NCBI RefSeq assembly: GCF_015832195.1
Contig: NC_052018.1
Span: 27,432,115-27,496,114, forward strand
From: Motacilla alba alba
Lineage: Eukaryota; Chordata; Aves; Passeriformes; Motacillidae
Length of the DNA stretch: 64,000 bases
Direction: 5' to 3'
Positions 25,120-37,843 of this stretch are shown here, one piece after another. The position numbers and the translations under genes are program-made. Every line of letters begins with the position of its first letter. Within the stretch, counting starts at the first letter, position 1. The notes below the pieces were generated by a model, which made no database searches, was not told the origin of the DNA, and was given only the letters and a program-made list of their open reading frames with translations.

Positions 25120-27650
25120 CCAAAAAGGCAGTTGAAGATGTTATAGAAGAAAAAGAGATCCTGGGAAAAGTGTTTCAAGTGTCATGGCTTCTCCTAAATA
25201 AATCTATAAACTAAATCTATAAATCTCTAAATCTACACACCCTTTAAACCTGTTTTCTTTATTGTAGTTTTCTTTCTAAGACCATGATGAAGCCCCTATG
25301 TGACGATGAGTGTGACCTGCAGAGGTCAAAGAGTGAGTAAAGAAAATTATCTGTAATGGGAGATTGCAGCTATGATGTACTTTAGACAAATAGCATGACA
25401 CAGCTTAAATAAAGATTAAATTTCTATGTAGAACCTATTACTGTTTCATGGAGCAGTAGGTTGAAGAACACAAAAGGCTAAGCAACTTTTGATGTGATTC
25501 TAGTTAAATGTGCCTCTTTAGCAGTGGCCATCTTGTACTTGAATTCAAAATGCCCACAGAAAGAATTAAATTGAAAAAAAGGGCAACAGTTGTCCTCAGT
25601 TTCTAAAAGAGAAAAAACTAATAAGTTATTTTGTTGAAAGAATGCTTAAAATTGGGCAATGCTATTAAGTGCTCATAGGAAAAACCAAAATTATATAAGG
25701 ATACTGTATTAAAAATAAATTTAAAAATTGTGTACCATTGGTAAAGGCTTGAAAATAGATAAAAAAGGAGCTGGCATATCTGAGAGTGTGGGAAGAAAAA
25801 CAAGAACCAGACCTTACAATCTGAAATTTCCTGTAAATAAACTAAATAAATGTATCACAGAACCTTACGGGTTGAATGAAAAAAAGATATTCACAGACAA
25901 ACACTAGAGGAGAAAAATATTCCAAGAGCAAGTAATAGCATCAAAATCAACAAGAAATGTCTAAAAAGACAGCAATAATAAAAATTCCAATAGAGACCCT
26001 CCATAACCAACAGACATTCTAATGATGCACTTATTGTTCAGTTATGATACAGTGTCATACTAGATTATATTGACACTCAGTGAAAATTGTGGTTGCAGTA
26101 CAAACTAGAAGAAAAAAAACCAATATCCCATGCTACTCAAAATTACATTCTCTCTCATCCCACTGATCACTCTGCTGAATTTCACAGCTTTGTTGTATTC
26201 ACTCATGATGCTTATGGTGCCTGGAGATAAAAAAAAAAAAAAAGCTAGAGATATTAACAGTGGAAACTGTTAAGGAAAATACTATGTTCTTGTGGTGAAA
26301 TTCCTTTCTAATGTTCCTTAATCTACATACTAATTTATATAGGTCATATTTAGTTTATTGTACTACAGCTGTATTATAAGAGATAAGGCAGAAGTGGTTT
26401 TAAACGTGTTTTGTCATTTAACACTGCTGTATTTGACAACACAAGGTCTGCAACCATGGACAAAAAGCCTTGAGCCGTTATTAGTTATAGCTCAATCACC
26501 GAACAAGGTCCTGGAAGTGACCACCAAGGATTATGATAAAGAGCATTGATATTCATTGAAACATGTATGGAGTATTTCCTTCAGTTAAATTCCTTCAAAC
26601 AGTTTGTCTGACTAGTGTTGTATAAAGAATGAAGTGAAAACAGATAGACTTAGAACAGGATACACATTTCTCATGTCCATCATCATGCTGCCTTTCATTT
26701 GATTTTTAAACTTTGAAAGCATTTAGTCATGCCAGTAAAGCATGTACACTTGTCTTTAAAGTAAAAACAGGATTTTCAAGGAGAATGCATGAAAATTATG
26801 ATAGGCAAAGTAAAACTGCAAAAGGATTCTAAATGCAAAAGAAAAGTTTACTCTATTTTCTTGTTGTTTACAAAAGCCATATGTATATTTCAACTGGATT
26901 ATCACTTTGTTTCCATTTCTTTGAGGTTTTTGAGCTCCTACAGCTGGTATTTCAGAGGTGCATTTACAGTGTTCTTTTTGTTACGATCAAAAATATGCTT
27001 CTGAAGCTAACTTCAAATTACCACCACATGGCACACTTTAGTTTACTTAAGACAACAATCTCAAAACAAGTGAATCTTCAAATGGAACAAACCTGAAAGA
27101 AACACTTGAAGAATGTACCTGGTGCACCCCAGTGAATATGAATGGTTGATCCGTGTGTGTAAGGCTAGTCAGCAGAAACCTCTAAATGATCAATACCATG
27201 AATGTAATTTAGGTATCAGGTAGCTTCACAGCTTCACATCTTCACAGCTTTACTTTTAAAGTCCTCTCTTATCTCTCCATACTGTTTGAAAACATAGGCA
27301 AATCTGTGAGCTGAATGTGAAATAAAATAGAACTGGTTTCCTAACATATTCAAGGAGTTAAATTCTATTGTATTCAAAATTGATCGTTAATCAGAACAAA
27401 GAAATTAAGACCAATCTCCCTCAAAAATAGCACAAATCTTGAAAGGAAAATTAATTTTCATCAACTCCAGATAATTTAGGTTAAGTTAATTCCATTCAAT
27501 ACTCTCTTAGAGAAAGTATTAACTTGACTTTTTCATGCATAAGGAGCCATATTATTCAGGGATGTCTTGACTATTACAGTCCATTAGGTCCAACTTTGAT
27601 TGAGGCTAGATAAAAAGGAAGAATAAGATAATTCTTGGAGATTCCTAGAT
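25120..27650. other. AT-rich sequence, nothing recognised
   Basis: No exon, RNA gene or repeat family recognised. A 15-bp A run near 26229 is the only simple repeat of note. Confidence 0.5.
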
Positions 27651-28062
27651 GGCATAGAATGAAAGAATGCTTTTGATTTGAAGGATTATCTAGTTCCAAC
27701 CTCCCTGCCATGGGCAGAGACGCCTTGCACTTGACCAGGTTGCTCAAAGCCCCATCCAGCCTGGCTTTGAACCCTGCCAGGCACCCACAATTATTGACAA
27801 TCCGTTCCAGTGCCTCATCACCCTCAAAGTACAGACTTTCTTTCTGACATCTAATCTAAACCTTTTTCTCCTGGAACCCATTACTCTTTGTCATACAGCT
27901 CCTGATGAGGAGCCCCTCTCCATCTTCCTTATAGGTCCCGTTCAGATACTGGAAGGATATTATGAGGTCTCTATACAAACCTCTCTTCTTCAGTCTGAAC
28001 AGCCTCAACCTTATCAGTCTACCATCACAGGAGAGCTACTCTAATCTCCTCTGTAGAAGCTC
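27651..28062 (-). mobile_element. CR1 LINE 3'-end fragment
   Basis: Plus strand reads as the reverse complement of a CR1 3' end: ATCTAGTTCCAACCTCCCTGCC, CAGGTTGCTCAAAGCCCCATCC, TTCCAGTGCCTCATCACCCTC, GACATCTAATCTAAACC and GTCTGAACAGCCTCAACC. The copy is old and truncated at its 5' side. Confidence 0.92.
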
Positions 28063-28440
28063 TGAAGACAAGGGGCTAATATGCATGTGTCCAAACCAAC
28101 AGCCAAATAACTATGGAGGTAAATAGGGATTGTTGGCAAGAACATGCTGTGAGAAAGGCCCAGATGTGCCTGAAGAAGGAGCCCATACAGAGGTAGGCCA
28201 GCACTTTTCTCAGACAAACTCCTTGTACTGGCTACTGGAAAAGAGCACAGCAGAAGCTGAGGGATAAGAAGCAGGCATGGACAGTTGACCAAAGAAAGAC
28301 CCAGTAGGGATCTCAAGACCACCAAAAACCTTCTAAACCCAGCATGACAATGAATTTGAATAGAAAGAGCGAAACTCAGCCCCAGGGCAGGGAATACTTA
28401 GGTGTAAAAAAGGCATCCCTATGAATCTCAGGTGATGTAT
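28063..28440. other. GC-richer block between two CR1 fragments, unclassified
   Basis: Moderately GC-rich and unlike the flanking AT-rich sequence. It holds purine-rich phrases such as AAGAAGGAGCCCATACAGAGG and GAAACTCAGCCCCAGGGCAG. It may be part of an old retroviral element, but no family can be named. Confidence 0.25.
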
Positions 28441-28498
28441 CTACGTATAGACTTGTCTGATAAAATGGCCATTCTTAACACCAGGTGTAGACAGAATT

Positions 28499-28585
28499 GT
28501 AGAATCATAGAATGATTTAGGTTGGAAAAGACCTTTAAGATCATCACATCCAGCCATAAACCTAACAGTGTAAAGTCCAACACTG
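28499..28585 (-). mobile_element. CR1 LINE 3'-end fragment
   Basis: Starts GAATCATAGAATGATTTAGG, then TTGGAAAAGACCTTTAAGATC and CCTAACAGTG, which is the reverse complement of a CR1 3' terminus of a different subfamily from the one at 27651. Very short, 5'-truncated copy. Confidence 0.9.
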
Positions 28586-31500
28586 AGTGCACACACATAC
28601 AGGGAATACATACTCACTATAAATAACAATATTTATGATCTATGTTCCTAACAGGCCTCTTGAAATACATTAATATATTTGACAGAAGCTTCTGTTTAAT
28701 GATAGAATTAATAAAGTAATTCCATAATTTAATATATTTTAAACTAAATATGTAACTGTAAATCTAGGTAACATGAGAAATTAAATAACTGGTTTGTTGT
28801 TGCTAGGATTTTGCAAGTTAGTACTTTGCAAGAATTAAATCATCACTGCTCCTCCAACTACTTTTTCACTTGCACTGACTTGGAGGGTTTGTCACTACTC
28901 ATAGAGGCTTTAGCTAAGGCTTTTTAGTGAGCATCTTAGCTGTGTTCTTAAAAGAACTGAAAAAAAAATGAAAGAGGATTTAATGTTGCTTATTAGAGTT
29001 ATATATCATTTTCTGTGGTTTTAGTTACCTCCACCATAACTCTGATAGGAATTCACAAAATAAAGAATATGGGGCAACTATATTTCAGGGATAATGAAAA
29101 ATCAGAAAGCTCACAATTTTCACCAGTTGTATTTTGAAAAATATGAGTAAATAGGTAATGAGTCAATCCTTCTAGGTCTTTGGAAATCACTATTAACAAT
29201 GAATATCAGGCAAGCCCTGTCAGTAACCTGAGTTCTAGCCATCTGAGTTAAGCTGCAGCAAGTATATGGGGAAAATCTTTTTCACATATGGCACAGAAAA
29301 ACAAAGTAAAACCTAAAGCTAATCCTTCTACTAGTCAAGGTGAGGTGAATAGAATTTTAATCTAAATTTTGAAGAAGGTGTCATGTGGCTTGTATAAGAG
29401 AATTTCAGTCTTGATGTCAAAATGAAGGAGCTAACAAGACTAATACATGAACATGCAATTCTCCTAAAACATTGGCAAAATTTACTCTTGGGGAGTAACC
29501 AAGACTCTACAATAATCCTCAAAGGAGGATTTTAGCTGATGGTGGGAAAAAAGCAAATTGTGTATAGGAAAAAAAAAAATGTGTCAACATTATTCTCCAG
29601 ATTTTCAGCAGAAATAATGAGCACAATGCGTTATATTTTGCTGCCATAAATGTCTTAGTGTTCATGAAAGCGTATTCAAACTTGTTACTTGGGAGGAAGC
29701 AGGTATCGCCACCTGTTTCAGTTGCAGAAAGACAATATAGCACAGAGAGTTTTGGAAAACTGATGAGGTTCTGCTTGTATTTAATTGCCTGGAAAGATCT
29801 GGTTTGGACCTCATGCTGCTTTCATTCAAGTGATGATTTTATTCAACTGCACTTGCATTAGTGGTCAAAGCTGAAATACTTCTTGGCTCAGAGGTAATAG
29901 GATACTGATGCATCAAAATTAATTTTCATTGGTATCTGAAATTTGAGGGAGGTTCTCTTGAAGCAACACTGCTCCAACAGCAGATTTTGGATCAATAAAA
30001 TACATTAATTTTACTCAGAATCTCATAATAACTTCAGAAAATTAATTTCTCACACAACTGTGAGAGATTCCTTGCTGTTGTCCTGATAATTCATTAAAAA
30101 GGTGGAGAGCTTTTAACTCTGAGGGAAGCATGCAGACTGCAATTTTCAGAGCAAATCATAAAGTGGTTCAATGCTTCCTGCTAAAAGCATTTCATTTTCC
30201 CAGTAGGCTTTGACAAAACTCAGCAAAGTTCAGGAATAAAAATCAAACCAAAACAAACCATACTACAAAAAACAAACAAACAAACAAACCACAAGCAAAC
30301 AAAATCCCTCACAACTCTTAGAACACCTGACTAAGATGAAAACAATTTTTCCATGAATTGTGAAACCAAAAGATGATAGATGGCTTCTGACTCTTGCAGT
30401 TTTGAAATAGGTACACCACTTTTTAATTTTTTTTTTCCAGGAACGAAATGGTTTTGAATTTCTCAGATTGCTAGAACAGGATATTTAGAAGTTAAGAGTT
30501 AATCAGACAAAAAGAAAAGTATTTTTAAGCTGCAACACTCATACCCACGTGTAACTGAATGGTAAACTCTTTTCTGTGATCCAGCAATTTTCAGAGATCT
30601 TCTGGATTGAAAAACTACACTATCGTCTCTAGATAAGTTAAAAAAATCAGTCTGTATTTCCTGTAGTCACTGAAACCTCCTCTCACTTCTTTCCAAGATC
30701 TTCCTGGCTCTGTTCATGCTTGGCAGTCCATGATACTGAGGTTCCTGCTCACCACCTGCATTGTAAGAGCGTCTTCAAAGCTCAGAAATGCAATTAAACA
30801 AAGCAGCATCTTTTCCTCTTTCCATAGAGATATCTGCATGCATCCACTGAGGCAGGAAATGCATATAACTCTATTCTCTGCTGCCCAGCCACACTTAGTT
30901 GTGCATATTTTGAAAAAAAAATCACAAAAAACCAAAAAAACACAGGGAAAAAACTAAAATTTGCATCATCTTTCAGAAACTGAGGGAGACAGAAGTAGAA
31001 ACTTATAAAATCGATTGGTCAAGCTGAGAATTTTGTAAGTCTGAAAAGCAAACCAGAAGATCTATTGTCCACCTCTTGATAGAAGTGATTAAAAGAAAGT
31101 ATTTAATCTATACTGTATAATTTAAGTACTAGGGGAAAGGTTTCTGGGTTTTCAAGTTTTATAATACTTATTTTGGCATTAAAAATATTATACAACATTT
31201 GTAATGAAAACACTGCAATTTTTTTTCTAAAGTGTAGGTTTTTTAGCCTGAGTTAGCAGTAGCATCAGTTGTGGTGCTGCCTTTAGCACAGAGAGTTTTT
31301 AGGAAGACTTAAAATCAATGTTTAACATAGAGCAAATTTGGAATATTGTATTAACAATTATGTAAATAATATCCAAAATTAATTCATTTTACAGTAGGTA
31401 AAGTGTTATCCAAAGCTTTTTCAGAATGTTTCATCAACATTCTAGAAGCTATGACATATATGTAAGTCACATTAATTGCTTTTCTACAATTATGTAATGA

Positions 31501-32488
31501 AAAAGGTATTAACATTATCTGTATTGACTAACTCATCAGGAAATTCAACTACATAATTGGGATTTACATTCTAATTACATTTTATTCTCACTTGTGTCTT
31601 GTAAGTTTTCTGGTATTTTCTCAGCTTATTTTGTGCATAAGCATTCTTATTCAAAAGACAGGATCTGTTTAAAACATTTAGACTGTTGAATTCCATAACA
31701 CATTGCAATTCATGAGCTATTCTTGGAAATTTGAATATCCATTTGAGGCATTTGCAATTACTTTTAGTTTATGTATGATTTAATTCATGATCTTGCATTT
31801 TCCAATAGCATTACTCTACTTTTCCATCTGTGAAATTCAATTTTCCCAAATTGTTTTCACTTCTTATAGTCCTTTATCAGAATTAAGCATCACTGTCTCT
31901 TAAAAACTGCATATCTGAACAATAGTTCTTATTTGGTCTCTCAAAAAAAGTACAGGGTTTGCAAGTTATTTTATGTAAAATAAAGCAAATTTTCTGCATT
32001 ATACAAATAATTCCAGCATATATATTTCTCAAATCTAGAAAATGTGACATTTCAGTACACCTAGTCTAGGAGTTACCTATTATTTTATTAATCCTTCTTT
32101 GCATAGTCTATTGTCATGCGTCATGTGTAAGTGCAGACAGAAAAATTCGGAAGGAAACTTGGATTTTTAATTAGTACATAATTCCTGAGAATATTTAGGC
32201 AATTTAGCTGAATTTTTATTGGCTCCTAGGTCATCTGGAAGACTGAAGAGTTAGAATAGATAACTCATTTCATTGCAAATTAAGATCTGTAGAACCTGAG
32301 CTTGGCTCCTGTGGAAGAGACCATAAAAATATGTCATAAAAATGACACTTAGGATAGAGAATCAAAAATAAAAGTTGAAGTATTACATTCAAGGAGGTGA
32401 TACTTGTGTCAACCTATAGCTGTAAGTTAGAATATCCAGTTCTAATGCCAGAATTGTTGTTTGAATTTACAGTTCTATATTTGGCTTT
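28586..32488. other. AT-rich sequence with an A/C-rich tract
   Basis: No exon or named repeat. An A/C-rich low-complexity tract at 30240-30303 contains a short (CAAA)n run. Confidence 0.5.
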
Positions 32489-32690
32489 CACAGAATCTCA
32501 AAATGGTTTCGAGGACCCCTGAGATCATCGTCTTCAAAACTCCTGCTCAAGCAGGACAATCACATTTTGAATATGCATGTTCATGGGGAACTTTCACAGC
32601 CTTCCTGGGCAAGTCTCCCAAGTATTTGACCACACTCACCATAAGAAAAGCATTTTCTTTTGTTTTTCGAACTTAGTATGTGTCTTCTCT
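32489..32690 (-). mobile_element. CR1 LINE 3'-region fragment
   Basis: Plus strand resembles the reverse complement of a CR1 end: CACAGAATCTC, CCCTGAGATCATC, CTCCTGCTCAAGCAGGACAA, TTTTGAATAT and TATTTGACCACACTCACCATA. Diverged and old. Confidence 0.7.
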
Positions 32691-35600
32691 GTGTCATTAC
32701 ATATATTAATCTCTACTCATTAGTTATGAGGCATATTATTGGTATAGGTGGTGACATAACAAGATTTTAGCCCTTTGACTTGCACAAATGTAGAAAAAAT
32801 ATCTATTGCCATGTATCTGTATCAAACTCAGTCTGTAAATTAAAAAATGTTACAGAAAATATTTATAGCTGAGTCAGAAAGTTACTGACTTTTCTAGAAG
32901 ATCATTAAAAATTTATCTACCTGCAGACCCTCAGTGTCATCCTCCTTTGTTCTCCCCCAATATTATTTCTTCATATTTTTTTCATGTGGCACATTTTATT
33001 CTTGAAAGATTTCTGTATTCTTACCATATAGTGATTGAAAGCCTCCTAATTTCCTTACTATGTCTTACTAATTTCCCCCATTTACAGCTGTTTTTTGAGT
33101 TGTACATTTGCTATTGCTCTATTCTTAGGCCTTGCCTTGGGGATGCACCTTTCAACTTCCTTTGTGGAAACACTTTGCCATTACAAAGGGACACATTTAA
33201 AACTCTTGAGGGTTTGACTCTCAAAACCTGAAACCAAGACCTGACAGAATTAAGGCTGAAACTCTGGCCTGACACTGGCCTCTTAGTATAAATCCCATCA
33301 CACAAGTAATCCTCTTAAATAGCTCCTTTTTCCATGATCATACTTGTAGTTGAAAGAGAAAATTATTTTAATTCTTTAAGCAGTAGAAGTACATTAAATT
33401 CAATTCTTTCAAATTTATTGTGAAATTATGTAGATACACAGGATAAGAGAAGCAAGAGAAACCACCTGATTTATTATAGAGCAACGTCAATTTTTTTTCA
33501 TAGGTTGACTGCAGTATATAATATTTAGAGCAGTACTGATATGCTCTAGAATGAAATGGAAATAAGTAGACTTCTTAGGAAAAAAGTAAAAAAAAAATTG
33601 GTAAGTCATGATGAGCAACGTACATTCACCTGATTTATTAGCTAGACTGTTCCAAAAATATTCAATTTTTTTTTAATATATATGGAGGGGAATTTTCTTC
33701 CATAAATTTTGCTAACTTGCTAGGTTTCTTTGCACAAAAGAGAAAAACTTTTGACAAAAAATGTCAAACAAAATATAAAAATATATGATTCCATAGCATT
33801 TTCCTTTTTCAAATAGTTGTATCATTTTGGTTTTTTGGTTTTTTTTTTGCATTTCTTTGCCCCTTTGTCTTTTTGTCTGTTTAAAAGGGGAGAAAAGTGA
33901 AAGTATATGAAGAAAGATAAAATCTTGTTCTATATATTTTATTTTTGTCTATTAATGAAATGACAATAACTGCCCCCCCCCCAAATTTACATTTCTTATT
34001 GACTACATATCCTTACATACTTCTGTTAGTACAATGCATGGATTTGTTTTCTGCTAGCTTCCCAAAACAGTCTTTGGGTTCTAACCATCATCTCACCACC
34101 ACACAATCAGTGTGAAGTTGAATTAATTGAGAAGTGATGTATTTCTACATTTTTCTTTGCAACACCTAATGCATTTATCAATTTTTTGGTTAAGATTTTA
34201 AACTATTTTTTTCCTTATATGACAAAATTTCCTATTAGTTTTTTGCTTTTTGGATATTTGAGTAGAGAAACAATTCACATGGCCTCTCATTTCATTTTTG
34301 TCAGAGCTTACTGTACCTTGGCACAATGCACTATCTCTGCACATTAGAAAACAGGTAACTGTTTCAGAAATAAATGAGATATCCTTACTTAGAAAAGCAT
34401 GTAAGGTTATTTAATATTTAAATGAAAAACACACCAAACCAGCCAACCAAACAGAAGAAAACACATCAAAAACCCCCAAACCAAAACAAAAAAACCCCAC
34501 AAACCAACCAAACAGTCCCCTGCAAATCATTCAATTTAGTAGTATAGTAAAGAAATGAATCTCCTAAATCTCCTAAAACATGACATCTTGCTGACTTCTA
34601 TATTCATTATTGCATATTCTCTTGTCTTCTTGTCTTTTTTATCCTACTTCCATTTCAAAAATAAACAGATTTGTGAGAAGTCTTTTGTGGTTCTGTAACA
34701 AATTTTTGCAATGGGTATTTTTAAAAAGTCATACTACTCTTATATTCAGTTTTTTGTTATTTTCCATTTATAGTAACATTCCAATATGAGATATAGAGCT
34801 TGGTATCTATGAAGCACATTAACTAAACCAGTCAGCTTCTCTAAAATAAAGCTTTATAGAATTATATGTAGGCATATGTTGCATTTGGAAATACTCTTAA
34901 ACTGATGCTCATTATCTTAGACTGAACATTTATTGCACTCAGATAACCCTGTAACTTTTTCATTTGGGCTTACTGAACAGATGTAATACTGCATTGTCAT
35001 GCCAGAAAGAAGTTTTAACTTGATTAATAACAGTAATAACAGTGTAGAAATATTTGTGACAGTTCATATTTTGATGACTCATATGCAATCTTAATTTTTC
35101 CTAGTATTGAAATTCCATGGATTTTTCTTAAAGATTAAGTTTCTAAAGTAATGTAGACAGCATATTCTTCAGTGATAGTAGGGGGAAAAAACCCAGAAAT
35201 TTCTATTTTTTCTGCATAAATAATTTTAGAACCATAGTTGGCAGTCATAAGACCGTTAAAAATATCACAGGAAGAAACAAAAGAGTATTACACAAAAATG
35301 TGCTACTAGCTAACTCTCAGGATAAAGTACTTCAAAATAGTCATATTTCCTCATAAGGTAGTTCAAATAAACATCTAATTATTTAGACTTATCTGTTTGA
35401 TAGTAATTTTTGTTGCAGGAAAGGCCAGTACGTTATATTCTATCTCACCATACATCTTTCTTGCCTGAAATATTCAAACATAAACTTACCACCTATTTTA
35501 TAATTCTGATTAATTTATTTGTGGCATGGAGCAGACATTGCATAAGACCAATCACAATAGCTATTTAGAGGCTTTTGTTACCATATAGAATCCCTATCCT

Positions 35601-36492
35601 TCCTGTACTTAAAGAGAAATTCCAAGAATTAGGAACTTGGTATACAGCTGGTAAATTTCTTCAGGAATATATCAGTGTTAGTTTTTCCTACATTTGCTAA
35701 AGAGGGCAGTAAACAAAGCCTATGAGAATAAAACTCCCCCAAAGTAAATACAGAGATTTGTAGCACAGAAGATCTCTTGTCTGGAGAAGAAAACCTGTAA
35801 AGGTAGATATAAAATACATGTAAAATTATTAGGAAGAAAAAAAAATGTCCTTTAAGAAAAATCTTGCTCAGGTAAATGCATTTTGTAGGGTGCAATATTT
35901 AGGACTATGTGTTTACTGGTCAAGTCTCCCAATTTACAAGTCTTGTAGCATTAGTGTCTATCTGTCATCAGCTCAGCATTTAACTGGAAAAAAGAGAGAG
36001 ACAGAGAGAGAAAGATTTATGCTCTGTTTGAAAACTGTCTATTCCAGCCTTTAACTGAGTAAACTTCTGGTGTAGCAAGCATAATCTTTACAGAACTTGC
36101 TTTCTCATGAATGTCTGAAGGAGTGCTAATGATGCCTCACACATACAGGAGATCACTGTAAAAGATGAGTTTACAGAGGTAAGTTATAGGCTTTGGGAAA
36201 ATGAGATTTGATCATTCAAGCATTTCAGGTGATGATCATGAGAATAGTTAATGAACTTGAAAAAAGGTGTTAACTCTCCTGAGACAAGCTCCTAGTGGCT
36301 GGGAGGTAATGATACTTATTTGTAGAAGCAATCGTGATAAGGCATAGCAAAAGGAGATTTAATTGCACTAATTATCAGAAGGGTTCATATATGTTGCTGT
36401 ATGATAAATACAAAAACTTATTACAAAAAATTAAAAAAGGAAAAAAATTGAGGTTTTATAATTTCTTGTCTTCTTGTCTAAAAATATGTGTC
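32691..36492. other. AT-rich sequence with low-complexity tracts
   Basis: Includes a run of ten C at 33973-33982 and an A/C-rich tract at 34429-34513 made of CCAAACC/AAAACCCC-like units. No exon or named repeat recognised. Confidence 0.5.
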
Positions 36493-36605
36493 TACTTATA
36501 ATGTCAAGGTCATGTGTTCAATCCCCAGGAGCCATTCATTTAAGTGTTGGACTCATTGATCCTTGTGGGTCCTTTCAAGTCAGATCATTCATATTACTCT
36601 GTAAT
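36493..36605 (+). mobile_element. SINE-like copy with tRNA-Ile-like head and CR1-like tail (TguSINE1-type)
   Basis: The 5' part resembles the 3' half of tRNA-Ile: TAATGTCAAGGTCATG, then a degenerate B box (GTGTTCAATCC) and CCCAGGAGCCA. It is followed directly by GTTGGACTCATTGATCCTTG and TGGGTCCTTTCAAG, as in the CR1 3' tail. This head-tail join is the organisation of the songbird SINE TguSINE1. The 5' half of the tRNA (A box) is missing or unrecognisable, so the copy is 5'-truncated or badly decayed. It is not a functional tRNA gene. Confidence 0.72.
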
Positions 36606-37299
36606 CTTTTCCCATCCAAGCAAAAAATCATTGCAGGAGTTTAATTATTTCTGTTAATAAAATACAGGTTTCAATGTACCATGATTTCAGCATAATTCTA
36701 AATTCTTGAGTAATCCAGACTCAATGATAAGACTCTTGTGGCTGTTCAAAAATTTCAGAGATTTTAATAACTGTTCATTTTTACTTGTGTTCATTGATGT
36801 AAACTGAATAAAGAAGATTTTAAACAAATGTTTCAATATCTTTCAGGTGCGAGGTTTCTGATTCCTATAAACATGGAGCTCATGCAAGTCCATTGTTAAA
36901 AAGAGGGTGTGCTTGAAAGTTGCTTAACAAAGTAACAAGAAGATAAGGATTTTTGCAGACAAAGGAGATTGTCTGCCAAAAGAGAGCTCTTTAAATCTAT
37001 ATGTGGAAAGGAAAATGGTCTGATTAGTCAAAGCAGGATGGCAACTAACAATTGTATCCCGGGCTTGATTATGTACAAAGAAGCTCAAACTTGAGAGACA
37101 CAGACCCTTTTTTTTTTTTCTTTTTATAATTGATGTCCTGTGTTACTGGACAAATCCACCTTTCTTTTTCCTACTATGTTAAGCTGAAGTGACTGGCTGT
37201 CAGTGAATCTCATTCAGTTAAGTTATATCTTGTCCAGAGACTACTTCTAAATTTCTCATTTTTACAAGGTAACCAGTTACCTTATATAATTGTTATAGG
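36606..37299. other. AT-rich sequence, nothing recognised
   Basis: No exon or repeat family recognised between the SINE-like copy and the LTR. A run of T lies near 37109. Confidence 0.5.
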
Positions 37300-37304
37300 T
37301 AAAA

Positions 37305-37838
37305 TGCCAATTAAGCCAAATCAATAATTTGCGAAAGCCAAATTATTATAATAAAAAAGATATAATTTATTTCACGTTCAGATTATAATTTGTTCCAGCC
37401 ATAAATCTAAAGGACAGAGCCAAGCCTGGGACTTTGGCTCTGGGTGACTGCAGCTCTGACCCGCTGGCGCATCAGAACTGGTGAGTTCACGAATTCTGTG
37501 TGGATCAGTCCAGGTTTTATACTCTTTTTTTTGCCCGGAGCTACTTTTTCCTTTGTCCTTTTCTCAGTCTGATGAGCTTTCGATGTTTCTCCAGTGTAGG
37601 ATAAGTCTATCAGATGAGCAAACAGTCCAGGCTCCAGAGCTTCGGGAATATTCATATGGCCCTCTTGTTTCTCATCTGGCGAGGCGCAGAAACCTGTCTC
37701 CCCCTTGGACAAAAGCCGTGTCGCAATACACAAACCGTGTCTGGGAATACATACATGTTGAATAGCGTTTACAGGAATCAGGTTTTTACATGTTAGTGAG
37801 GTTCCCAGAACCGGCTATGCATGCTAAGTTGATTAACA
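37305..37838 (-). mobile_element. Relatively young solo LTR with TAAAA target duplications
   Basis: 534-bp element with TG...CA ends (plus strand TGCCAATTAAGCC...GATTAACA) and TAAAA on both sides (37300-37304 and 37839-37843). The sense strand is minus: it has a TATAAAA box at 37521-37515 and AATAAA at 37371-37366, which fits U3-R-U5 order. It keeps many CpGs, unlike the surrounding DNA, which suggests it is younger than the other LTRs here. An inverted repeat (37323-37347) lies in its U5 part. No retroviral genes flank it, so it is a solo LTR. Family unknown to me; a 5-bp duplication alone does not fix the class. Open frames across it are not genes. It has the same orientation as EYS, about 18.4 kb upstream of its ATG. 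Confidence 0.82.
37515..37521 (-). promoter_or_regulatory. LTR TATA box
   Basis: TATAAAA on the minus strand, about 145 bp upstream of the AATAAA in the same LTR. Placement is that expected for an LTR promoter; activity is not known. Confidence 0.6.
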
Positions 37839-37843
37839 TAAAA

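Noticed and set aside
36493..36545. tRNA gene
   Set aside because: Only the 3' half resembles tRNA-Ile, the B box is degenerate and a CR1-like tail follows directly, so it is a SINE-like copy.
37407..37796. Overlapping open frames of 60-108 codons on both strands
   Set aside because: They lie in a solo LTR with TATA box and polyadenylation signal; no family motif and opposite-strand frames are equally open.
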